Shown here in pieces: positions 33,778 to 45,700 of a stretch of 64,000 nt of DNA. The translations under genes and the position numbers were made by a program. How positions within the stretch are numbered: the first letter of the stretch is position 1; each line of letters opens with the position of its first letter. The DNA is taken from NCBI GenBank assembly GCA_012845835.1, contig JABAKD010000010.1:13114973-13178972 (forward strand), written 5' to 3'. The notes beneath the pieces are model-generated. The model was given only the letters and a program-made list of their open reading frames with translations. It was not told the DNA's origin and ran no database searches. This DNA is from Undaria pinnatifida. Lineage: Eukaryota; Sar; Phaeophyceae; Laminariales; Alariaceae.

Positions 33778-36700
33778 ACTCCTTGCTCACTTGGCCCATC
33801 TGATGACATCTGTGATGGGATGGTGCCTGTCGTAGAGGTCTTCGTCCGGCACGATGTAAGGGCCGCGCGATATGGCCGACTTCTCCGCGAAGTACCACCA
33901 CCCCACGGGCAGACGCACGCTGTTGAGGCCGCTCTCCTTCATGTCCTTGAAGTCGTCGGGCTTGTACCAGTTCTTCCAGTGGTCCTGCCCACCCATCGTC
34001 AGGTATTTAGCAGCACAGTTAGTGTTACATTGGTCTCCGCTTGCTCGGTGAAAACTAGAAAGTCATCAAGCGCAACAGGACAAACCCCGTATGATATATC
34101 TTGGTCGCTCTTCGGGTTTCTGGCAAAGAAACAAATCACGGGACTTAAAAGTTAACTCTACGACTTCAAAAAGGGCATACGAACCTCCATGAGACGCTTC
34201 TTCCTCCTCTACCGCTTCCTCCCCATCCTCCCCGTCGCCTTCGCCTTCACGCGGTGTCAACACGCCATCGCCGACATCGTATACGTATTTATGTTTCAGC
34301 CAGCGCAGAACGTGCCCAACCCCGCCCGACATAACCCCTCCGCAACTGGAAGCCCTTTTCGGGGTACAATTTGCTTGGAATTAGTATAGGGAAGGGCTTT
34401 GGGACTCTAAAGGGGTTAACCCAGTCAAAGTCCTCCACAATAAATCCAAGCAGTTTTTCCCAAAACCGAAAACAAAGAGCGTAATTCTAAAGGGTCGATC
34501 TAACTCCCCAACCCCCTCTCGATTTTACCGCCTACATACACCTAAAACCTTGACAAGACCCTAACCCCCGCCCAGTGCCCCCGCGTTTACCGCCCACCTT
34601 GATCCGCCTCCCCTTTATATGTCCTGATCCACCATATATTTGCCGCCTACCTCAAGATCTTCTCCAAAAACCTTAGCCCTCCAAACCTCTTGCCTCTACC
34701 GCCTGCCAGGCACATACCTTGAGGTCGTCGCAAGTCCCGAGCCCCTCGCACTTCTCGCAGAAAGAGGACTGATCGCGGATGCCACTCTCATTCCCCCATT
34801 GGGTGAAATTCGGCACGATCCACCGCTCTAGAACAAAGAGCCCACCGATGTTTACCGCTCGGATGGGCGCCAGGAGCTGGTGGTACCAGGGAGCTGTCTT
34901 CCTGCGAGTGCGCGGGGCACAAGAAAAACCAAGCACGCCGAGGAGGCGGTGGAAGTTTCGGTGGCGGTTTTGGGTGGCGGTTTTGGGTGGCGGTTTTGGG
35001 TGGCAGTTTGCGGTGACGGTTTGCGGTGGCAGGGCAGCGGCGGTGACAGTGAGGGTGGCTGTAGTGGGGGTGGTGGTGGTGGTGGTGGTGGTGAAAGTGG
35101 TATCGAGGGTGGTGGTGGTGGTGGTGGAGGCGGTGGTGTTCGGTGACGGTTTTCGGGTGCGGTTTTCGGTGGCGGTTTGAGGTGGTGGTGGCGGCGGTGG
35201 CGGTGTCGGTGGGGGTGGTGGTGATGGAGGTGGTGGTTTTCGGTGGCGAGTTTCGGTGGCGAGTTTCGGTGGCGGTGTACGGCGGTGGTATTCGTGGTGG
35301 TGGTGGTGGTGGTGGTGGTGATGGTGTCGGTGTCGGTGTTGGTATTGGTGTCCTCGTCGGGTATCGGCGGTTTTCAGCAGTAGGGGGTCCATTTTGAGCC
35401 CAAACGTTTTGGATCATTGACGGGGCTTCTCAATTGAACAGCAACTCAGCATCTTTGTAATCCGATGCGTACTTTACATTTTACGATAGTGTGTCCGTTA
35501 TATGTGATGCTGATGGCACATGGAATTGAGAAACAACATTCTCAAAAAAACCGGTTATCGGGTAAGCTACATTATGGAGCTCGCTAAGCGAGGAGTCTCA
35601 AGAGTAGAAATGGTTCTACCTCCACGGTACTTTTTTTTTTTTCTCCGACAGTTCTCCACCATTACCACCCTCGGTTCGCAAGAAAAAGAAACAAAAAAAT
35701 AGACTACGTCAGCAACAGACAGCAATGCCACCACCACCACCACCACCACCACCACCACCATCGCCATGAACAGTTTTGGTTTATAGACCATATATTAGCA
35801 CGGCACCACCATCACCAGTATGAAAAAAGTTGTATAGACTACACATTGCCCCAGCCACAACGAAAATAAAAAAAAAAGTGACCGCAGATTCGATCCGCCA
35901 GGACAATCTCACCCGACGAACCAAAAAAAACGATCAAGCAAGCCGACGCTCGAAACACTGATACTCCATGAACAAACAGAGCAAGCACGCCGACGCGCAA
36001 AGCAACGAAACATTTTACAATGAGGTTCCTTACCAAGGCTCTTCCCTGCCGCAAGTGAGGATGGTAAGGGCGTCGAAATCGCACGCCTCCGCGGTTTTCC
36101 TGATACGAACAAGGGGGGAGTTCGACAACAACGGGGTGAGTGAAGAGGGGGAGGGGCAGGAGAGGGGGGGGGGGGGGGGTGAGGGGGCAAGACATACGTC
36201 AGCACTCTTGGTCGTGCGCGCGTGCACGTTATTGGTCTACACATTTGCGGACAGTCCACAGGAAAGGGCCCTAATTTGCATCATTACAGCGGCCCCCGAA
36301 AAAAAATCTACTCAAGACAAGAAACGTGCAGCACCGCGACGAGATCGGCGCTAAACCAGATCCCATAGCTAGAATAAACGGCAGCCCTGTTCCCGCGGAA
36401 TCTGAAAAGTACAAGCTCGTATGCTCTCATCATCTTCGATTCTCGGATATCCACGCTGTGCGAGCCCCAATCGATATCAATTCTGCGCACTCCATGCCAC
36501 TCCAAAAGCCATGCGAGTCCCAGTCCTGTTCTAACCCCACTGACTAAGTTATCCTCGTCCAATACCAACTGATTTTTCCGCGCATCGGGGGTTTGGTGCT
36601 AAATAGTTGACGCCCCACGCTTGTGTCCTCCTCCCCTCCCCCCTCCCCCCCCCGTCTCCCTCACCCGATTGTGGTGTTGTAAATGGCTGCCACGAGATTG

Positions 36701-39700
36701 GCGTAAGCGTTGAGGGCGGTTTCGGGCTGCGTCTTTGTGAGGTTCGTGAGGTCGGCCACCGAGGCCACCCCCCACTCTTCGGGAAGATTGCCGCACCCTG
36801 CAGTATGAAAAATAGGCGGGCGGCAGAGCCATGGGCGGGGAGAGGAGGCAAGGCCAAGGTATAAAGGGCTGAAGATTTCCTAAACATGTCGTATAACTCC
36901 TAAACGTGTTATGGCAGCCAGTTATTGGGTAGGTGCCGGAGTAAAGGCCAACTAACTGATTAAGTCAACGCTAGTAAACACCATAATTACGTGCCAAAAA
37001 AACGCACCAACAGGTAGGCAGATGCAAACCCTGCAGAACCCTGGCTACAACTACCGCCGCAACGACCTGTAACATGTATTGTCATACCTAGCCAAGTAAT
37101 AACTGCCAGGTAAGGGTAGTCGGCGACTTACTATTAGTATGGTAATCAGGCAACTCGCAGGCCTCAAAAAATGTTCCTATTAATAGTCCATATTAACAGC
37201 CGGATTTCAAGCGTTTCGTGCGCATAGCGGGAGTACAAGTGCTATAACGGTTGAGAAAAAGCGAATACAATTGATACATACCCCGCGACCCGCGTACTAC
37301 CCGAAGATTGTGGCAGTGGAGCTGTGCGTTGGCTGACGGATATTATAGTCGCCGACTAATGGTTAGTTCGCTAGGAATTCCATTTGAAGGTTCATCGGTG
37401 TCAACCTACGGTCCAGGTCGGTATAAAAACTTGAAAGAATTATGGTCATACGTGGGGCTGAGTCTGCCGACGGCGCCAACAACGTGGAGCCGTGCCCCCA
37501 GCAGGTTCTTTCTTTCGCAGTTATGGTGCTGAGAACACACCGACGTGGGTCAGTACCTCGGGTCAGCACGGAACGGAGCCTGGGGGGACCTCTGGTGACC
37601 TTGAACATTGTGTGTAATGAGGCGGTGCTACCTAGGGGAAGGGAGATCTGGCATCCACAGATATTATTAGATATAAACTCGTGTGCGCTGGCCGATACGA
37701 CCAGCCCAAGCGGGCTCGCTTTCACAGACTTCTTGGCCCGACTAGCTTCTCGCTCCGACTAGCTTCTTGCTTTTACAGGCTCCTTCCCTTACAGCAGGCG
37801 ACCGCAGGCGACGAACGAATAGCCCGCAGTGTCGAGCGCACGACAGAAAACGTGCGAGCATCGTCAGCAATACTTGTTGTTAGCAATTTCGTCAGCTGAC
37901 ATCACTGGACACCTCTCATAACACGGAGCTTGCCACACATCAGAAGGGGAAATTGGTTGTTGCTCTGGTCTGCTTGCCTGCTGCCGCTGTTGTTGCTACA
38001 TTTGCTGCTACTGCTGCCGTGCTGCTACACGACTCTCTGTAGCTGGCCGCTGCTTGGCTGTAGCTGACCACTGCTTGGCTGTGGTGCGCGGTGTGCGGGT
38101 GTGCTTACTTTGTCTTCCATGTTTACTGAGATACCTGTACTGGGCAGATAGATACACGCCGCGAAGCAAACTCGACCTTCGAACAACGCCAGACAACATC
38201 GCAGGGAGACAAAAAGCATGGTAGGACGGGGAACTGTCCTACTTTGGTCGTCTCTTCCCCATCTGCTTGCCTGCTGCTGCTGCTACTACTGTCGCTTTAC
38301 TACTGCACGACAGTGTCTGCAACTCTGTCTGCTGCTCTCCTATTATGGTCTCTCTGTGTGGTTTTGATGCATCTCTTCGTCGTATGTTCATGTACATGGG
38401 GCTCCCAATAACGCCGGCAATAACGCCTGTAATAGCCAGCCCAAATGCCGGCACTGACCAGCACTACGTACAAGCAGGTGGAAACGGGGTTCCATAAAGT
38501 AATATTCTTGAGACATCATGTAGTCGTGCCTCACGACGTTACCAGCATCAATAAAGAGCAGCAGTTCAACAGGCGCCGTAGACTCAACGTTTCGCCTTAA
38601 AGAGCCTCCATCCTCAAACTTAGTTTTTTGCTTTTGTCGTTTTTGTTAACATCTTCTTGTGCTATCAAATCCGCACGATGCATCTTTCCATTTCTTGCTA
38701 CGGTGTAATAAGCTTCTTTCATGACAGGTCTTTTGGCCCGATTCTAAGCCGAGCAGCTCAAAAATTATCTTCTACCTCTTTGTCGTTTAGTTACCTCTCT
38801 GCGTCGTTTTGTTGACTGCTTCTTGTGCTATGATATCCGCAGGATGCATTTTTTCATGTAACCCCTTAGAGCCCCAAAACTCCCTCCCTATACTAAGTTC
38901 AAGTAAATTTGTTCTCAAAAATGGCTTTCCACCAGTTGTGAAGGCGGTCAGTTAACCCCTTGAAGAGGCCCCAAATCCCTCCCTATACTAAGTTTAAAGT
39001 AAATTTATATAACAAAAAAGGTTTCCAGTTGTAAAGGCGTTAACCGTCCTCCTGCTGCTCTCTTCATTCCACACTACATCGAACCTCCCGTTGTACTATT
39101 CAAGACCGAACCACTCTGCTGTTGATACTGGGGCGGGCATACATATATTTTTGTTTGTATCAAAAGCTCCAGCCGTCCTACTTTTCCCAGCATTACGGAG
39201 AGCGGTGGCACTCTTCAACCGGCACCACACCATTGGGAGTCCGCCACACTGTTGGTAACATACTCTGGATATACTGCTTGTTAGTGTATGAATGTGACCC
39301 GTGCTTCGTTCGTTGTGCTGCTCCTATTAATGCAGGTACTTGAGCACCGTACTGCATTTCATATATCTTTATAAACGCCTTCGCTCTCTTCTCATGCGTT
39401 GCTCTCTTTGAGTCTCCTTTTATTCTCTCAAGTTTCTGCTTTAGTTACCATTCCTCTCTTGTTTTATGCTTGGTGATTAGGTTCTGCGCTCACTTTTTAT
39501 TATCTGTTATACCAGGTAAGGCTTAGTCTGGGTAAGCTATTGGTTAACCTTTTGCAAGTGGTCAAACAGCCTAATACCCTCAAATTCCTTCACAAATGGC
39601 GTCGTCGACAGACCATGGATTTTTGGGTCGTGGGTTCGAATCCCACTATCCACCAATAATAAACTTTAACGTTTTTTTTCCATGTCGAACATGAAAAATA

Positions 39701-42700
39701 CTCTCTCCGGTATACCCAGGAAATGAAACCGCTTGGACATTGACACGTCCACCCGTACATCCGGCCGACCTGCTATCCCGCCGTTTCAGGGGGGGAAGAG
39801 TGTTATAAGGCTTTTTGGGGGGCAGTAAGCTATTGGTTAACCGTTTGCAAGTGTGTCAAGCGGCCTAAAACCCTTTTCATTCCTTAAAATCTACCTACCG
39901 TTCGGCCTCCTTATTCTTCACCTCAGAAGGGAAAACTTGCATGACGGTAATAAAAGGCAGTAATAAAGTATGTATTGCAGTCGTCACCCAGTAGAGGAGC
40001 CAACAACCCACACCCAGCAACAGACGAAGGCGGGCGGTGCCGTAGGAGAGAGGGTTATTTTTTTTCTTCCTCTTCTCACCTCGGTGTTATAAGGCTTAGT
40101 CTGGGCAACATATTGGTTGACCTTTTGCAACTGGTCAAACGGACTAATACCCCACTAATTTCGTTAACAAATGGCGTCGTCGACAGACCATGTTTTTTTT
40201 GGGGGGGTCGTGGGTTCAAATCCCACCATCCACCAATAATAAACTTTTTCAGACTTTCCCCCCCATATCGAACTTGAAAAATACTCTCCCCGGCACCCCC
40301 AGGAAATGAAACCGCTTGGATATTGACGCGTCCGCCCGTATATCCGGCCGACCTGCTATCCCGCCGTTTCAGGCCGGGGGGGGGGGAGGTGTTATAAGGC
40401 TCAGTTTGGGTAAAAGCTATTGGTTATCCTTTTGCCGACGGTCGAACGGGCTAATACCCCCACTAATTTTCTCAACATCGGACTGATCACGATCTAGATC
40501 ATATAGATCATATAGATCATCTACAGTAGATCCTATAGCTGCCGCTATGAAAGGTTGTGCAGGATCTCTATATATTGAGAGAGTACAGATCCAAACCCCG
40601 GAAACGTTTTTGCTAGATCATTAGGCAGATCGCACAGCTCCCACCCGGTGACATGAGCTAGACCATACAGATCTTCCTTTGAAAAGATTGAGATCGTCAA
40701 GTGGGGATCGGTGATATATCCGACGTGTGACAGCTTTTTTCTTAACCCTGTTACTGCTGGAAGGTATATCCCACACTAATTCCAAGTAGTTTGTCTAAAT
40801 AATCGTGGGTGCGGCTCTAAAGGGGTTTGCTTAAGCTTAAGCTTTCAACGCCTACGATGCATACGACGACTGTGGACAGCAGTAGGGCTGCGACTTGGTT
40901 GGTTGACCATTTTCGCCGACTGGACAACAGTTAGCTTATATCCGCAGTTGTACATGATACAGCAGTGCGTAGGCGTTACACGACTATGGCTGCAGCCAAA
41001 ACACCGACAACCACCAAATCATATCACGTGACAAGAGCGATGCGTTTCGTGCTCGGCGACTGCATCCGTTAATTTTCAGATGTTGATGCTGGCTTGTCGG
41101 CGCATTCCAGATCGTGCGTCGATCCTTCGTCGTGCGTCGATCCCTCGCCGACCGGATTGTGTCGCTGTTGCTGATGGTGAATGCTGTGCCGCAAGGCTTT
41201 TGCCATCTAAACAAAAACACACACCGACACACGCACGCGTATTTTCGCCCCCCATCACACTGCAAACCCCTAAAAACTAGGGTTGTGAGTCGGTAACATT
41301 TCACGACTAATAACTAGTCGCTAGTCGGCAAAGCCGACTAAGTTCAGGCGAGCAAGCCGATTGAAATCAGGCGGGCGAAGCCAGCCAACAAACCCCTCCT
41401 CAGCCGAGGGGGTCCCACTGGAAGTGCCCCCGGAGGGCTCGATGGAGGCGTTTCCGCAGGACCGCGCTGAAGGCGCCACCGCAGGCGAAAACAACGCTAT
41501 TTGGCTTCATTTTACACAAGCAAGGCGCAGTAGATATGACCTAGATTCACATAGGTCTGAAAAAACAAAAACAAAAAATGCTTCAGTTTACACAAGAAAA
41601 GTACACATTACTGAACGTACCAGTCAGTTCTCTACCCCGAGCTAAAGGACCGCGACAGCAACCGTTTCAATCGCACTATTACCTGACGGGGATACGTGCA
41701 ACACGGCGAACTCATCACGAAGCCAGTGGTGCGTACATTACCCCCAGAAGAAAAAATCTCCGATCCTTCCGCGATGCTATCCGTATGTTAACTCTCCCAA
41801 CCTTGCGCTTTTCGCGCGCGTCGATGACGACGGCAACTCGTAAACCATCTACCAGGTACTGTACTATACCATACCAGGTAAGGAAGACTAAAAGCGTTTC
41901 CGCAAAATAACAGAGATTTACTGATTCAACATCAGACGAGGAAGCTGCCCGATGGACCCACAGCCACCATACGACGTAGACTCAAGACGATTTGTCAGAT
42001 AAGCGCCTGCTCTACATGATGACTCCACTTCCTTATCCACTCCTCAACCAGAAAAAAAAAGAACGCCACTTTTCAATGCGCTGTTAGCGAAACAACAGGG
42101 GGTGAGTTCAAGCGAAACGCCAACGCACAGCAAGAAGAACCGCCAAGCGCCAAGCCGGGCAGTTCCACCTAGCGCTGCCAGTCTTCCATAATGTTCCTTC
42201 CTCTGCAGCCATCAAGTTGCACCGGAGAAAAAACAGTAACTCTACTACGTTCATCCGAATCTACTGAACCAGGGCTTTTGTTCACAGTGAGCCCCGACGA
42301 CGGAAGCATTCCGCTGGCACCGGTGAGAGAGATAATATGTCCTGCCTGTATGCGTGTGTCCGTGCGTGGATGCGTGGATCTCCCACTGCGCGCTACATCG
42401 TCACAGGGCATGGGTTGAGCGTATCCGCAGCCCGAAGCAATAATCCACGATGCAAAAGCTGTCTCTCGCATTGAAAAAAACTTCCTGAAATCAAGAAAGC
42501 CCAACACGTCTGATAGTCGGCACATGCGTTTCACGACTGACTATTAGTCCGACTAAGAACTAGTCGGCCCGTCTAAGTCGTTCCGAGTCACAGCCCTACA
42601 AAAAACACGTACATACATTATACCAAAACGCACACGTATCGGACCCCGTCATCGCGCAAAAGAAACACTAACAGTCCTTTGGACTAACTCCGCTTGTCCC

Positions 42701-45700
42701 GTAGTCATTTTCGTGGAAAACAAGACCTCGTTCATGTCGCTATCGTCGACAGAAAAACGATATCGGTCCTGGCCCTCACCGTAAGTGTGCCCGTCAGGGG
42801 GGTCCAGCACAAACACCCCGCGGTTCCGGCCGCAGGCCTGGCCCCAGTTGCCCTGAATGTCCGGGACGAAGAACGGAAAGTCCGCCTCCGTTAGCTTCGG
42901 ATCCAGTTCGCAGCTGAACGTCACCGGGTCTCCTCCCGCGTTGCCATGGTTTCCGGGGGACCGGTCCTGCGGCAGCAAGCGGAGAACACCACCCAGAAAG
43001 AAAGCGAAAAAAAATGATGGGGGAAAAAACAAAACGGCGACACCAAAAGGAGGGCGGTGCCATGACAAACACAGCGACAGCAGTAAAACAGTGGTTGGCA
43101 TGTCGACCAGAAATACTTGGTGTTTCTGGTCGCGCGTCGTTGTTTCTTTTGCGCTGTGTATGGTGTTTTGTTTCGGTCGGCGGCGGCGGGGGCGGGGGGG
43201 GGCGGGGGGTGGGGGGGGTTGGAGCCCGAGGATTCGTGATGGCGCTTTCATAACGCCATGAGATAACGTCGCTACCATGAAGTGAACAGGGACGTGGCAG
43301 GAGTCACGTGTTGATTTGGGTGAACTCGGGACGATCTTTGGGGAGTTTCGATTCTAGCGAGGCCGTGGCGCGATGGGTCGTTTCTGCTTTTGGTTGATGG
43401 ACGAGTCCGAGGCACTTTCAAAACGCCGGCGTCACATTCCGGGTGCCAAAAACATTAAAAAAAATGAGCCATGGCATTCTCCCATCATGTCTTGAATGAG
43501 AAACGAACGTGTTAAAACGCGCGGCCGAACTATCATACAGCCTGGGAAGCTGAGTATCGACTACTCCATTGGTCAAACTCACAGCTGGCGTATTCGGAAT
43601 ATTTTCAACAAAGTCAAACTATGTCGTAAGGTGGAAGACGAACGAACTACAAGCCACTGCGTTGTTAAGGCTGCCGTCGACGCCATTTTAAAGGTATTAG
43701 AGGGCATTCTTTAATCCCCTGGTCGTGGAAGGTTAACCGATTGCCGCTCCAATCTATTAATAAGCCATAGAGCACTACGTACTCAACCACATTATACTTG
43801 TAGACTGTGCCTGCTATTATACGCCGTGGGTGCTACATCTTACTTAGAAAAAATAGCATGTTCCCGTTATGGAGGATGAGGATAAAACTCACGATTCCAA
43901 AAACCCACGCCATGCCGTCGACGCTATTAATTGGTTCAACATATTCCGATGGGCCTGCGTACCAGGTACGATAACGTGCTTCTGTACTGTACCCGGGTAA
44001 AAAGGGATAAAAAAATTTCACCCCCCTACGAGTGGAGTAAGCCCAGAAGCGAAACCTGACACCCTACTGAACATGCACCCCGTCGGCCGTCTGCAGGTGC
44101 GATGAACGAAAAACGTTAACGTGATCATCACGGCTTTGTCATCGCACAAGCGCTGTGTGATAATCGCTCTTTCAGTCAATTGCACGATCCGATGTGACCT
44201 GAAGTTAGATTATATTTTATAAAAAATATTTCAAGGACGTTAGCCGTGAGTTCGACGAGTTTCAGGTCAATACTCATCTTTGCAAGCTGCGTTGTTGGTA
44301 CTTATAATATACTAGTCTATGTGGGTGAGTTTTTATTGGAAGGGGTCCTGTTTTTTGTCCACTATAACGGTAAGTGTTGATATTTATACTTTAGGTGGGG
44401 AATTTTGAGCTAGATCAAATATCACATCTATTTTATAAATTTATTACTGTAGTTTCCACTATACTGCTCTATCATATGTATGGTAGGCGGTTTATTTTGT
44501 TTTTTCTCCCCCCGGCTTTAATATCGGGAAGAGTACGAATACAGAATATTACTAGTTATCTTCTATGTTACTCTAAATACAGTAGGTGGCCCTATATAGT
44601 GCGGGTCATATAGTGCGGGTGTCCGATATTGTGCGGGTGAAATCTTTTGGCACAATATAGACCCGTCTATAGTGCGGTACCTGCACTATAGAGGGAGTGC
44701 CTTTATAATGCGGGTTCGCTCAACCAACGACCCTATAGTGCGGGTCTGACGTCGCCCCCGCCCTAGATGCGGTCAAACCAACGCAAACACACGCACAAAT
44801 CACACACAACACACAACCACTCAGAGGTGAGCATGAATCGAGGACCAGGAGGACGTCATCGAGGCGCAGCAGTTGGATCAGGCAGAAAGCGTGGCAGCGA
44901 GCCTGAAGGACTTGGCGTTGGAGGGGGGCGACTCTTCGGACAGCCAGGACGAGGATGACGACGACGGAAACGCTGCAGACGGAAACGTTGGAGGCGGTTC
45001 CGCTGAGCCACCGCCGTCGTACGCGGAACTTTCCCAATACTTCGCCCCCCTGGAAAGCTACGCGGCAGCGTCCGGCTTGGACGAGGCCGGCTACTTGCTC
45101 CAGAAGGCACGGATGTTGATGATTGAAGCGCATGCATCGAAGCCAACTCGCCAGACTGATGTCAGGGCGTATTTTGACGCGTAGAGCGATGATCGTTTTC
45201 GCCGCACGCGCAGTAGTTACTGCCGTTTTTTTTTTGCCAGGTCTATCGTTTGTCTGACTTTCATGCGTGGTGAAAGAGAGTTGCGTATTTTCCTTCTTCG
45301 TGGCCTTCAAGGCATTGTGTAGTTTAGGGTTTTCTTCGACCAACTGAGTGAGGTAGAGCGCGCGAGAAAAGTAAGGGGCTTGGGCTGGACCCTTCTTGTG
45401 CTTGTTTTTGCTACAGTACGTAGTTCGTCCCGTTCTTCTGTTGCTCCGAGCGAGGGTGTCGGGGGTCGTGTTGAAACGGCGTCCCGTTTCGCAAGTTTAG
45501 TTGTTTTTCCTGAAGTTGAATTGTTTGGTGAACCATGTGATAATTTTCGTACTGTACGTGATAAAGAAGTGGAACGGCGAAAACAGAATGAACCATCCAC
45601 GGGACCTTGCACACGCAGCCTGTTGGTAAGCTCAGAGTACGAACATGTCATGAACCAAGTACGGTACAGCAGTACTGTCCTGCTGTACCGTCGTTTCACC

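Larger units (their letters stand above)
31384..33790 (-). other. GH5 intron 6, repeat-rich
   Basis: It contains a TTAA MITE fragment, two CTACGATAGC elements, a SINE, RPT-A, RPT-B and a (GCT)n tract at 33750-33778. No other gene is seen. Confidence 0.6.
36798..42779 (-). other. GH5 intron 2 (6 kb), transposon nest
   Basis: It contains TTAA MITEs, two TRIM-like elements, the AGATCT repeat and an hAT-like element. 36900-38850 shows only CTG-rich low complexity and unassigned ORFs. Confidence 0.65.

Noticed and set aside
34673-35417. Minus ORFs of 209-239 aa rich in His, Thr and Pro
   Set aside because: Only 34718-34901 is a true exon; the rest is read-through into a GGT minisatellite in the intron.
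37363-37762. ORFs of 106-120 aa on both strands in GH5 intron 2
   Set aside because: No domain could be assigned; GH5 exons 2 and 3 already match in phase without them.
43496-43714. Plus ORF of 72 aa with plausible composition
   Set aside because: No family recognised and no repeats or splice partners that would define a gene or transposon.
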